The position numbers and the translations under genes are program-made. 64,000 bases of DNA from Apostichopus japonicus (lineage: Eukaryota; Echinodermata; Holothuroidea; Aspidochirotida; Stichopodidae): positions 10,820,001 through 10,884,000 of the forward strand of contig NC_092575.1 in assembly GCF_037975245.1 (NCBI RefSeq), in the 5' to 3' direction. The notes beneath the pieces are model-generated. The model made no database searches. It saw only the letters and a program-made list of their open reading frames with translations, and was not told where the DNA came from. Shown piece after piece: positions 38,160 through 51,600 of this stretch (positions within the stretch are counted from its first letter, which is position 1; each line of letters begins with the position of its first letter).

Positions 38160-38516
38160 CAGGGGCGTCGGAAGCTATTTGGGATTGGTACGGCAGATCA
38201 GAGTGTGGCCATCTATCATAATTATCGGGGGGACGTTTGGTAGGTCAAACTACGCTACGCGCCACCATGGTTGGCGCGTAGCGTAATGGAGAAAATTTTG
38301 AAAAAATGTCTCCCAGATTGCAGGAAATGGAACTTCCCGAGCTTGAAAACAAGACCCCTGCCACCCGACTAATCTTCTGAAACACATTTTGAAGTATGTT
38401 TCATTTTGGTTCTTTATTTTTTGCCATTGTATTTTCTTAGTCCTACTTTTTTTTTTTCTTTTTTGCGCCGTGAATATTGGTTCGCCGGACCTGCCGTACC
38501 GGCTCCGACGCCCCTG
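38160..38516. mobile_element. hAT-like MITE, 357 bp, 5 bp duplication
   Basis: Ends CAGGGGCGTCGGAAGC and (complement of the right end) CAGGGGCGTCGGAGCC. ACTAG is duplicated exactly at 38155-38159 and 38517-38521. The core contains a block with CGCGCCA..ATGGTTGGCGCG that is shared with the inserts at 27.0-28.9 kb and 59.9 kb. Confidence 0.88.
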
Positions 38517-38521
38517 ACTAG

Positions 38522-39620
38522 TGATCAAGTTACGACCACGTGGTTCTTGTGGAAACGTTAAGGTGCCTTCATGATGTTAAAATGTTCACACACTTATATC
38601 ATCAATTTTCTGGAAACTTGCACTTGCAATTTTACAAATTTTCGAATCGACTTCTTGTCGAAATTAGTCAATTTAGCCTTTTCACATTTTTTTTATTGGA
38701 AAAATGTACTTACCAAAATTTGCAATTTGACATTTTGTTGAAAAATTGCCTAACTGAAAACAATTTTGATATCCTACCAAACATGCAACACTCGCGTTGC
38801 AAACGGTGAAAGTCGTACGTGTTCAATTCAACCATTTGTTGCAAACTGTTGAAATGATAACAATCCATAAGAACACATCAGCGTTTTCCAGCAAAGTTGT
38901 TAAAATATTCATACTATACCATTTATCATTTGTTGAATTATTGAGCAATTGAAAAGATCAAATCGTGATAAATTTAAATTTTTTGTTTTGTTTTTTTTAA
39001 TTTTTGTTGATTTTTTAAAATATACTTAGTACAAGATCGGCACCTAAACGTAGGTGCCTTCATCCGTATTATAACCCCAACATTTGTTTTGTCTTGTAGG
39101 AATATTCTTTCAATAAAAATATGATCAATAGTTTTAATACCAACGTTACGTCAAGCTCGTAGCCAGATTTTGATTTTTTTAGGGCGCGGGAGGGGCACAA
39201 ATGTTTATCTTATGCAGGTATATCTCAACACAATTGTATTGTTTGGGTAAGGGGGCTAAGATCCAAAAATGGTGCTATCTTTTCCATCATTTTAGCTACA
39301 ATTTTGTAGCCACTTTATTAAAAACCAGAAAATGGATAGTGGTTTCGATGTTTTAACATGATCCGTTTTCTTCATGAATCTGACGTGATGTAAAGTGAGG
39401 GTGTATAACATACTTGGTATAAGTAATACAGTGAAAAGCAGTGTGATGTAACAAATAATAAATACACAATGACACAGGCTGTCCTGCAAGGACCATTATA
39501 CTCAACAACAGGCTTCTTGAACTAAATGTGATAGATACAGCAACATACCAAATATGACATCTGTCCTTGTTAAAATATTGTGTATAACATGGTTTCACAA
39601 TCTGACCCTTGGTGAACTCA
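38522..39620. other. AT-rich stretch, no gene recognised
   Basis: No motif-bearing frame. The right part (from about 39490) grades into the tandem array that follows. Confidence 0.5.
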
Positions 39621-40620
39621 AACGACCATTGACCTCCACCCACAACATTAGGCTTCTTGTACTCAATGTGGTACAAATACATACCAAATATGCGATCTGT
39701 CCAAGCTTCCCTTGCGATATTAAGGTTAGGAAGGTGTGTTAGTGTGAAGAGACAGGTACGAGGGGACTGAAGTAAATACTTGGCATTTGTTGACTTCAAA
39801 TTACCTTTTACCTCCACCAAAGCTATATAAGCTCCTTAAATTTGATATGGTACATCTACAAACCAAATATGAGATCTGTCCCTTCTTGCAATATCATGTT
39901 TACACCTGTGTTTGACCTGTTGTCCTCAAATGACCTATGACCTCCACCAAAAACAATAGGCTTCTTTACTCTATGTTATACACCTTCATACCAAGTATCT
40001 GATCTGCCCAAGCTTCCAATATTGAGATATCATGTTTAAAAGGTTTTCAATAAATTGACCTCTGATGACCAAACTGACCTTTCACCTCCACCAAAAATCA
40101 ATGGCTATTGTATTGAATATGCTACTTCTACACACCAAATATGAGGTCTGCCTTAGCTTCCAATATTGAGATATCATGTTTACAATGTTTCCACAATTTG
40201 ATCACCGGTGACCCTAAATGACCTTTGACCTCCACTGAAAACAAATAGGCTTCTTGTTGTCAATGTGTTACGTCTACACACCAAATACGAGTTCTGCTTG
40301 TGCTTCTCTTCTTGATATGTCATGTTTACAAAGTTTTCACATTTGTGCCCCTGGTGACCCCTAACGACGGTTTGTCCACCACCAAAAACAACCAGCTTCC
40401 TATACCTAATGTGGTACTTCTACAAAGTAAATATGAGGTCTGACCAACAGCTCTTCTTGAGATATTGTGTTTACAAAGATTTCACATTTTGACCCCGGTG
40501 ACCCTAAATGGCCTATGACCTCCACAGAAACAACAGGCTCCTTGTACACAATGTGGTACATCTACACACCAAACAATTTCCTTCTTGAGATATCGTGTTG
40601 AAAAGATGGGCGTCACAAAC
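39490..40620. repeat. Tandem array of about 144 bp units
   Basis: About eight degenerate units. The marker CCTCCAC occurs at 39941, 40085, 40229 and 40519, a period of about 144 bases. Earlier units (about 39632 and 39811) are spaced less regularly. Each unit contains TGACCT-type words (several as TGACCTTTGACCT or close to it), AATAGGCTTCTTGT, CACCAAATATGAG and GATATC.TGTTTACA. The array ends near a CA repeat at 40622-40645. Confidence 0.85.
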
Positions 40621-40649
40621 GTACACACACACACGCTCACATGCGCACA

Positions 40650-43600
40650 TTATATATGTATAACGAATGTAATGTGTTTTTTTTACTGTTTGAATGGGTA
40701 AAGCTTTGTTAATATTACCGTCTCGTTGCAATCTGCCCGACGTTTCACTGAGTGATGTCACGCATTAAATTGTTATCAGACCCTATTTTACAGTAACCTA
40801 TCAATGTGTTTCTGACAGGATGTTTAGAACTCAACGCCCCCCCCCAAAAAAAAATGCAATTTTCACATTACCCCGTGTGATCGAACAATCTGATATAAAT
40901 TTTACCAGATTATTTTACTTGCTGTCAAAGCCGATATAATTGTAAATAAACAAACTTTTATGATCAGAAAGTCAGTTTTCACATCTTGATTTAAAGTTGA
41001 CATAAGTTTGTTACTTAATTAACCAGGCTGTACATTTCGAAGCGGTTATAGATATATCATCTATATAGGAGGTCGAGTCATCTTCAATATATTTGCTAAA
41101 AAGCATCTCAATAACATACTAAACGTTTATGAATAACATTTGGGAGAGGTTAGGTTGGCAGACGTTCTCTAATCCCCCCCCCCCATACACACCCATAATT
41201 CCAGCGCATCATATTTCCATACGATAGTAATATACTATGGAATTGCGGAGTAAAGTTCAGCATGGGTTACACAAGGGGGCCCAACATTACTTATGGGTGT
41301 TGGGAGGTTGATGCAATATTCATCAACCATCAATTTCTCTCCTATATTTGCAACGTTATGAGCAGTCTCAAAGCAAAAGTTATTTTTTAAGGGATTGGGA
41401 TGAAGTGAGTGGGGCAGGGGGGTTGGTTTGTGGATATAAGGAGGAAGCAATATGGGCAACAACTATCACTATTAATTAAAACTTTAATTACGGACAATTT
41501 TAACCGGGTCGATATCTTAAGCAGCGGACAATTCTGTTCCATGACGTCACTGGGTATATTCATCTTGACTGTCCGTTGGGAAGATTCAGGATACTGTAAG
41601 ATGATATAAAAGGATCGTCTTTTATGCTAAATCTCTGGATAGGTAATTGAAGGCTAACATTGATGATGACGTTACTTCCTCATTGCATATCTAAAGGTTG
41701 AGGTTAATCAACTCTTATATCAATTTTAATCATTCAGCCAAAACATCATGTTCTTATTAATAACTTATAAACAACAGAGAGCATCGTTGGATGACATTGA
41801 GCACCATCTGTTCTTGACACATTTGTATATTCATTGTTAATATGTCATGTGAGGGCTATAAAATGTCTTATTTTTCCAATTGAGTTTAGTGTTACATCTG
41901 ATGGAACTGATCTATTAGTCGGTGTGATAGACTACATAGTCCAGTCACTTTAACTGATGAACGTCAACTGCTTAAGAGTTGAAGTTGAAATAAATAAAAC
42001 AAAACTGTTAGCAAACTGCTTATCCACTAGAGAGCCTGTGTAGGAGATTGTGTAAAAGTAAGTTGGCCTGAACGTTGAAAGAAAAAATAGGAAAGGAAAC
42101 AAAAATTGAATTCGATAAGGAATATGGTCTAATAACAAGGAGGAGAATGAACCAAAATGTGACGCAGGAATTATTCAGACAACCATTAGCGTGTGGATCG
42201 TGAACCACGAAGGTTCAACGTTACATAAAAACATAACATCCATCACAAGAGCTCAAGCGTTCGAAGCATTTCCGTTTTATAAGAATGACTTTACAACACA
42301 CTTTTCTGCAAGAGTTTGACCAATTCTACATATAGCCTACTACAATCACGTGCCGGTAATTCACCTTCTACATGAACGAGGGAGAAGGGGAGCTGAGGTG
42401 TGGATTTATCCGTCACTTTCTGTTTTGCCATGCATGTCTTAACATGTATAATAATTATCCAGGCTGCTGTAATCATTGTAAATTCGAGTCAACGTAACAA
42501 GTATGAGTGCATAGCACATTGATATACCGACGTAAAAGCAATGCCCGATTTCATTTCTACGAGGAAATTGACATCTAGCTTACCGTCAAATTATCACTTT
42601 GTGTTTTGTCGTAGGCCTACTAAAGTCCGTGAAAATGTTGGCTTTTTCATTAAAACTTTCTATCAAAGGTCGAAAGTTTGAGGAAAACACCGAAATCTTG
42701 CAACAGTTTATTTGGACCTTTCGTTGTACCCTCATACACCCTCCTACTTTATTGAGTACCTACTAATTTTATTACTATCCCGAAGTTTCAGGAAAATTTG
42801 CTTTTTTGAGATTTAAATAGTCTGTTGAACTTTTAAAATTTAACATTTCAAGGAATAAATCGAAATATTTGGGAGATATCAGGATTGAAATTTGTGTCAT
42901 GAGTGTGTCATTTTGTCAGGTCATGAAGACAAAGTGTTGCCGAAGGTGCAAACACGGCTATTCCTTTAGCTATTCTTTTTTTTTATTTGCATTTTTCTTT
43001 CTTTTTTCCATGTTCAAGCTGAGTTTACGCACTTGACACTAAAAACAATGGAAGCACTTTTTAGGTACATGCTCAGAAATTCAACATGTTTGATCAACCA
43101 TTATTTTGGGAAGCTCAACTTTATAACGGAAAATATGTAGTGCTATAAATAATAAGTCTATAAAAATCAATGCAAATGAGAATCGGTCTGTAATATTTTG
43201 ATTTGGTCAAGCTATCATCTTTGTCTGTCAAAGAACTTTTAAGTTGCTATTTCCATGCAGGGTGGAATAAAAATGTTCTTACCTTTTCTTGGCGGGGGGG
43301 GGGGGAGGGGGTGGGATGTCGTTCATCTCTATCACATAGACACGTGATGATGGTTGGGTGTGCTTCTGATACCTTAACTAAGACTCTTCTCAGTCGCGAA
43401 AGTAAAGATATTATTAGAGAATTATATTGTATACAAGCATTAACAGATGCCTGTAGCAGCGGCGAATTAGGTATAGGAGGCTGACATTTGATGGAAACAG
43501 CCAGATGCGAAGGAAGGAGCTTGCGAAGGAGGGGGCATTCCCGCCCTCCCTCCTTGCGCACGCCATTGGCGTTTAGTGCTGTTGCCAGATAATGGTACCG

Positions 43601-45344
43601 CTTGGAACCACACCGTGACCGGGTTTTGCGTTACTTTTACCAAACAAACGTAATACAAAAACATAACTGGATCAATCCACTAACAAGTAACGAATTGTCA
43701 ACGTATTTAATTTATAGTCTTTTATTTTCCCCATTCCCATTAAAGGGGTTTTCTTATATAAACGTCCCTGGTCCTACCATTACACCGTTACAGGGTGTTT
43801 TTCAGGGACCTTAAGTTTCCTCGAAGAGGTCGAGTTTGATTTCCCAGATTGCGAAAAAAAGGTTGATTTTACAGCAAATGATAATAATGGATTCAAATAA
43901 GCCTCACATACGTACCGCAAGAAGGAGGATATAAATGTCTTCGTGCTTAATGTCTTTTCGTCGTTATACAGTCATCAATTGAATGCTTGATACGCGTTAG
44001 CGGAAGCCGATTAAAACGCTAAACGTGCACTGTGAATTCTGGACTACTCAGATAGCGTAAACATCTTGTCGTACAGGTTTCAGTAATATGAAAGCAAATG
44101 CACCACTTGAATAGCATTAATCTCTATCTATTGTTATAAACTTGTTTCGAAACAGGAAGATGTGGTTCTTCAATGAGTATAGATAAAGTCAATTAGTGTG
44201 TTACGTTTTGGACATTACGTGGACTACTTGGTATTCCAGTAATGGCGGTTTTCTTCATTTCTTCATTGTTCATCAGATTGTAGTCCATTGACTGGTAAAA
44301 CAAATAGAACAAAGAACAAGGAATCGGATAACATTCATCCGAGATCAAACTAGTTTTATCCTGAGACGTGTACAACGAACAGATAGACCGAAGAGTTGAA
44401 GACATCCCGAAGATCAAGTGTAGTATCTGTTCCCTTTCGAGGGGAATGGTCATAAACACCTCACGATGGTCACACAGTCACATTCTCGAAGCAAGGGGAC
44501 TGGGGTTGAGAAGTAGGAAAGATGTTCGGTAGTTTGGTTTTCGTGCCCAGGTTCTTTCCTGGGAGAGTATCCCCGGTATTCAATAATGGGAGAATGATCG
44601 ACAGATAGATTTTGCTGTAACTTGATTACTCACTTAAATAATTAAATAATGAATAAAGCAGAATTTTAGTCTTGATGTTATAATAGAAAGAAAACAAAAA
44701 ACTTTGAGTCCAAATACTGTTTCTGTAGCTTTTCCAGTATTTTTCATGATATGTATCGTTAAATATACTTAATTTCTGGAATATTCGTTTACTAGGCTAA
44801 CTTGATGGTGACGTCGGCTCCTCATTGCAGTTCTTATAGTTAATGTTAATCCGTTATTTCTTAAGGTCAACCAGAATATGTTCGTTAAACTTCATATTGT
44901 AACGCCGACCGAATTCTATTCAGTCAAGTCGGAACACAGAGTCTCGAAAAGTGAGCCAGAGAGTTGAAGTAAGGTCTAAAAACAAGTAAAATGTCTAGAA
45001 TCACCAGTCACCAGGTAGAGCCAGGAAACACAATAACGGTTCCTTAAAGGAGATATCGCTCGTAGACTTTTTTTTGAGGGCGCTAGCATTATCGCGGTTT
45101 CAGGGAGGTTTAATGGGACCCATATTACTCACGTGACCTCGGTGGCAAATTTAGATCAGTGAATAGCACAGGCAAGCGTATGCGTACTGTAACAAGCTCG
45201 TACCCATGCACACATAATGTTATAACACAGCATTTCAGTGTACCGCACAGGATGTTCGTACTCGATAGTTTGTAGTTTGTGTGCCTTTAGTAAAGAATAC
45301 TGTACGATTTTCGTCCAAATACAATCGAGAGTATAGTGAAAATC
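40650..45344. other. Intergenic, no gene recognised
   Basis: Contains dispersed repeats (41765-41990; a PLE-type 3' fragment near 42000-42080) and a possible small hAT insert near 43455-43570 with poor ends. No exon-like reading frame was found before the start codon at 45345. No clear TATA box was identified upstream of it. Confidence 0.5.
41765..41990 (+). repeat. Dispersed repeat, direct copy of 60745-60965
   Basis: Shared phrases in the same order include ACAGAG..CA.C.TTGGATGACATT, CACCAT.TGT and GTCCAGTCACTTTAACT. A related fragment is visible near 25450. Class unknown. Confidence 0.65.
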
Positions 45345-45622
45345 ATGGAAAAGGGATCAGGGCAAGGAGAATCTGGCGAAAGAAAACGGCCTTATCCTGG
45401 AACGAGCGTAGGTTCAAGTGGAGGAAGGCCTTTGTTGCATGGACCGAATAGGAACCGCAGTGTGAAGGAACAACAGCGACAAAGAGATGCCACGAAGATT
45501 TATCTTCTACGTTCTTATGTAAACTGGCAAATGGAGAAAGAACTCTACAAACATTTCCATGATTTGACTTTTGTTAGCAACGCAGATTTCGCAGAACATT
45601 TGCTTCAGGATCACACAAAAAG
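45345..45622 (+). CDS. DDE-like gene exon 1
   Basis: Starts at ATG 45345 and ends at AAAAAG before GTAATG, phase 2. It encodes a Gly/Ser/Arg-rich leader and a helical stretch (KIYLLRSYVNWQMEKELYKH). Confidence 0.75.
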
Positions 45623-48600
45623 GTAATGATTTGCTTAGCTAGGCTAAAACTGTTTGGGTAGTACTACTACTAGTACATGGTAGTACTACAGGGTATTGTC
45701 CTAGGTTACATGTATAGCCTAGGCCTAGTCAGTATTGCGAAGTACAGAATACTGCGAAGTTCAGACATCCCTAAGAAATACACGATTACACCATGATAAC
45801 CTACAAGCAAAAGCCAATATCACTAAAAACTACAAAGCTACAGTTATTTCCTCTCCAAAATGACCCGTGTGCAAGTATGTACGTACATATTTGTCAATAA
45901 CATGAATATATAGTTTTGGTGTATTTTAAGGCTTAGGTACGTGTTCGAACTTGGCAGTGTCTATGCTTTTGTTTTTGTAACATACATGATTTGATAAGCC
46001 TAGGCTATGTAACTAGGCCTATCATTCATTATTTTTCCAATGGACCTAGTGTGTGCTAACCTTATCATACTTATCCTAGCACAAAGTAGCAGTAAGTTTT
46101 CTTACTGAGTCTGTTTGTGAATGCTTGTCATGAAGATACTGTATACAGTTAAACATTAAAATATCCTTCCTAAAGAAGACTGACAGGGACTGGGGGTCTT
46201 TAGTTTCACTCCTCATATTTATGCCATGGAAAGCTGGGCCTTCTCATCACTAAAAAGTAAACTGTTTTTGCCTCAACAAATTGATGGAAACATATTTTCT
46301 AACCACTAGGCCTAGGTGATCTGTTCATCCCCACCCCTCCAGGTTCTAAATTGTTATCAGCTGTCCTTGTTTGAAGAATAATTCTTGTGAATGAGCATTT
46401 GAAAGAAAAGTATTAAGTATGAAGCCTCATCTTTGTCCAGTCATAATTAGGCATATAACATAGGACTAAGGCCTATAGTATTAGTAATAAGTATGATGTT
46501 CATAGTAATTGCATCCCCTAATTTTGTAATATGCACCAGTGAGGAAGGCCTACTATGCTGTACAAATAAAACCACATGGACCTGCATAAAAATAATGCAT
46601 CTACATAAATACTTTAGAATCACTCCTAACTGATTTACATGTTGGGTCATTCCATATCAAATCACCAAATTTTGGGGTATGTTGTAGTTTGACATCTTTG
46701 AAAAATTCCCAGATTTATTGTATGAGTGGACCACCACAAAATAAGCATATTCTGAAAATTTCAGTTGCATTGCTTTACTATTGGCCGATTTAAAATTTAA
46801 AATTAAAATTCTTTCTTCTATTTTATAAGTCTTCTAATTAAATGAATTCAACCAGGAGCAGACAAGTACATTGCATATAGTATTTTTTTATATGAAATTA
46901 AAAACTGCACAGTATTGAATGACCTTGAAGTACAGTACAATACCCAGGCTCAAAACACATGGAACATCAAAACAGGCAAAAACGTTTTTTGTAAAAATCC
47001 CAAACTTTGAGGATTTTTCATTTCAAAATAAGGCAAAACACCCTCCTGAATTTTTTTGTGCAAACAGGGTGGTACTATATCTCTTCCAGAAAAAATTATC
47101 AATTTTTTTTTAATTTGACGCGTTTTGAGTTATTGGCCGTCAAAAACGACCTCTTTTGTACATCGGAGCAACTTAACAACTTCATAAATTAATATTGAGA
47201 ACAGCTAGAACCCTGAAATTTGTTATTGTGTAAGAACTTTGTACTCATTAATAAAGTATAAACCCTGACAGCTCTAACATGGTTACTTTGGTAAAAAATT
47301 GGCATCAAAACCCCTACCTCATGCTGAATCGCAGCATGAAATAGCAACTTTAGAGTTGCACAACTTGCAAACATATTATAAGAAAGCATTGTAATCACTA
47401 TTTTGTAATATTTGTAGTAGACATAATAACCTCTGAAAGAATCAAGTACCATGAAGCAATGGTTTGGGAGCAATTCATCACTAAAAATGGCACATTTTTT
47501 AGCGAAAAATACAAACATAAAATATTTTGACACTTTTAAGTTGACCCAACTCCACAAGACAATATTTTTGTAGCCTAATTTTTTCTTTTCCTGTTCTATG
47601 GGTTAGACTCTATAGGCATCTGTAATAGAAAGGTAGTAGAAATTCTGAATGTTCAATTGCTGAGAAATGAGACCTCAAAAGTCAAGAAAATGCCAAAATG
47701 CCATGGTGGCGACAAATTGCGGAATTTCAAAGTGTGATAAATCGGCCAATTGTAAAGTAATGCAACTGAAATTTTCAGAATATACTTATTTTATGGTGGT
47801 CCAATCATAAAATAAATTTGGGAATTTTTGGAAAGGGTGCAGCAACAGCCATCCGTGATTTGACACGGAATGACCCTGTTTTCACTTTTCACACCGCTAC
47901 GTATGCAACTAGATCTTAGGTTTTTCTAAGCTCAGCCACAGCCAGCATATATGCAATCAAGTTTTAATGGTTCATTTGGGCAACAGAGTGTATACTGTTA
48001 TCTACTGACTGTCTGTCCAATATTCCAGCAATCATGTGTACATTTCTGTGTTTGGGATTTTTGAAGGAACCCAACTGCTATGCAAGAAATTAGGTTAATT
48101 AGCCTCACTAATTGAGGGACCATATTAGTACATATAGCTATACCTATATAAACCTTTATATAGCCATGCCTGGAGGTAAGAAAGTACCAGTTTTTTGTGT
48201 AGGCCTGATGCTCATACTTTATGATGCTGTCCTAAGTTATCATATTTTTATAGTCAGTACTTTGCTTGTTTTTGTTCAGCTTCTTGTAAATGATCTGATG
48301 TTTAGTGTTCAAAAATGATAATATCTATTAAATTTGGTGGCCAAAACTTATCTCTTGTGGAGAGTAATCGAGCGTTAATGGTAGTCTGATATCAAGCTAT
48401 TCACTTAAACAGGAAGTCTTCACAATGGTGGGCTTATGTCATGGAGTAAGCTAGCATCACAATTCTCACACATGAAACCAACTGCTCACATAAACAGGAA
48501 GTTTACACAGTACAGTAGGTAAATAACGAGTGTACATCAGTCTTTGATCTTGAAAAAGACTGGACATCTTTTAGTGATATGAAACCAAACAGTTCACTTA

Positions 48601-51600
48601 GACAGGAAGTTTACATAGTAAATTGTACATTGACATGTGAGCTGAAGTTGATGGGCAAGCAGTTGGGCAACACAAAATTATCCTCACAATTTTCTTGAAA
48701 GGTACTGAGGTTTATGGATATGTTGAAGAAGAGTATGAAAGAACATCTCATCCTTATCTGGGTTTAAGTCAATATGGGTTAACAATATGTCATTATTGAA
48801 AAGTGTTTGTTTGTTACTTTTCTCTTTCATATTTTTTCTTGGTTAGGTACAGTATGAAAACCTGTTGTTTTTAATGATTTGGTCATTACCAGATTCATTA
48901 AGCATACAATTAAGCTTGTGGTGTACTGTACAGTTAATTTACTATTTCAGTTAATATGATCTACGGACAATTTTTTTGTTTCATTGAACAGGTGTCAAAT
49001 GCATCTTTTCCGGAAAGATGCCGAAAGTCAGACAGAGGCATTCTCAGCAGCTGTCACCACAGAAAGATCAGTTGACACTCAGAAAGGAGAAGGTAAATTT
49101 ATATGTTTATCCTTGCATGAATTACAGACTGGAAGAGCAGTGCTAATCTTATATCTGATCTGATGTGATCAGAAAAATTATACAATTTCATTCTAATTAA
49201 ATTCCCAAAGAAAAGAAAAAATGGTAGCATATTGCTCATCCACTAAAAAGCATACATGTGTATTAGAATTTATAAAAGTAAGTGGGCCTGATATTATCAG
49301 GATCTTCTTTAGAGGCAAACTGACTAGTAATAGGAAATTCAAGAGACACAATAGAGCCTGGAACAGAGAGGACATTGTGAGCACAAAGAAAGGAGTTAAT
49401 GGTGTATTGAACAAAAGGAGTCAGGGAAAGCAGAGGTAATAGATAAACTGTGGAGTACAAAACGAGGATTAAGTAAGGAGAGAGGGCAAATAAACTATGG
49501 CAGAATACAGAGATGGAGCAGGATAAAGTTAGTCATGTCCCTCCTGTATTTTGAGCCCAAGGTTAAGGCATTTCGTCCACTCTCTCTATCTCTGCTGAGG
49601 TGTACTATGTCTGAGATGTTAAGTCTACGAATTTAGTTACCTGTTGGGACATGTCTTTAATGGTATGATTGGGCAGCTGCAAGTGTTCCCCTACTGGAGT
49701 CTCCATTTTCATGGTATTGCCATTGACCTGTGACTAGAAATGCTTCTTGAGGGTGGTCTTGGTTTCACCAACATACTTGTAACTCAATATCCTATACTTT
49801 AATGTTCTCTAAACTAAATGACACCATTTGGATTAAAATATCAGTTTCCAATGCTGCATAAGTATAACAATTTCTAAACAAAAGTATATTTTTAGTCACA
49901 GCCATAGTTTCCAATGTGTACAGTACATATTGCAGGAAACTTGCAAGCTAGTAATTATTGTTTTATGTCATCTTTACAGAAACTTTTGATCCAGCTACTT
50001 CGACACCTCTCAAGAAGCCATCTGCCATGTTCTGTCCAATGTCACCAGTAGGAGTAGATATAGAGCAGCATGGGAGAGAAACTGCAGACCATACACATAC
50101 ATTGTAAGATTGTAATATTGAACTTATCTGAATGCAGATCTAATTAAAACATTGCAATAAGGTTGACACAGACTTACAGCCTGTATGAGCTGCATAGTTA
50201 CTAATGTCATCAATTTCAATAGAAGCCTTGTGTATCAGATTGTTGGCAAACTCCACATCTCTCTCTGTTAAGCAATCAAGTCAAATGGTATCATTTCTAT
50301 AGACTGCTTTGGTATAAAATATTATCTACAGACAATGAGCAAGATCAGCTGCTTAGCATGATCTTAGAAGGATCCTTTTCTCCACCACAATAGTTGTTGT
50401 TTTATGTTGGGAATGGAAGGTGGCGAAGGGGAGACTTGCTACATTTAACAAGGATTTGGTAAGGGAAGAAGAAACCCAAGGGTATGGAGGGAGGAGGGTG
50501 GGGGCAGTCACTCTTCACTGAACATTTACTATCTGTGCTGTTAATGATTATCTTTAAACGATTTTGTGTGTGTATTAAGTTTGTACGAGTGTATGTATGT
50601 GAGGAGGTATATATTGGTGGATGGATGGATGTTTGTATCTATTTACATTTACGTGTGCACAATATGCATATCAATTGATGCTTTGTGCAGTTTTACTAAG
50701 ATCAAGAAGGTTTCATGATTTCACTCTACATGTCAGCTTCATTTATATAAAAAAATTGTTTGAGTTACATCATCGATACCACAATGCAATTATTTTTATT
50801 CCGGTTCGAATCAGCTTAGCACAGTATAAGTCAGTTTTTGAATTGTGTAATTGAACTTCATATTTCACTACCTTGTCATCAACTTACTCAAGCCATTCTT
50901 TTAATATCTGCATTGTTATTGTTTACAGGGGTAACAGTTGTTCCCAAAAAGAACTGCAGAAAGAACTGGAGTACTGCTCAGATGATGAAGGAGAGGAAGA
51001 CAAATTTGGAGACTGGGAAGATGTTATGGATGAACTAAACCAGAGTAAACTTTCTGTGTAAGTTTATTTGTTGAACGTCTGACTGTTTATGACTACTGTA
51101 CATTTTAGAATTTTGAAGGTTTGATAATTGATTTTTTCCTTGATGAAAAGTCCAAAAGTATAAACTAATAAATTCAATTGTTGACTACTGATGGCTCAGT
51201 ATCGAGTGTGGAGTTGAAAAAGCAGTGTTGCTATGACATAAGTTGGTGCATGTGTAATGACTTAGCTAAGTACATAGTTAAGGTGGGCACTGAGCACTAG
51301 GCATAGACCCCCCCCCCCCTCCCACGATTTTCTGTTTTTTGGTTCCTTGCTTTTTGCAAAGCAAGGAACCTATGCGTTCAACTTGGCGTGTGTGTGTGTG
51401 TGTATGTGTGTGTGTGTGTATGTGTGTGTGTGTGTATGTGACGCTTGGCTTGTGTACACGATATCTCAATAAGGAAATGATGTATCATGATCAAACTTGT
51501 TGGGTGGATAGCCCATAGTGAGAGGAAGATCCCTATTGTTTTTGGTGCCCGCAAAGGTCACCAAAGGTCAGTTAGATGCCAAAAACCAATATATTAAAAA

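Noticed and set aside
39490-40620. CRISPR-like array
   Set aside because: Units of 144 bases without unique spacers, in eukaryotic DNA. It is an ordinary tandem repeat.
43455-43575. Small hAT-like insert with CAGCGGCG and CGCCATTG ends
   Set aside because: The end match is short and the flanking 8 bases agree at only 6 positions, so it was not called as an element.
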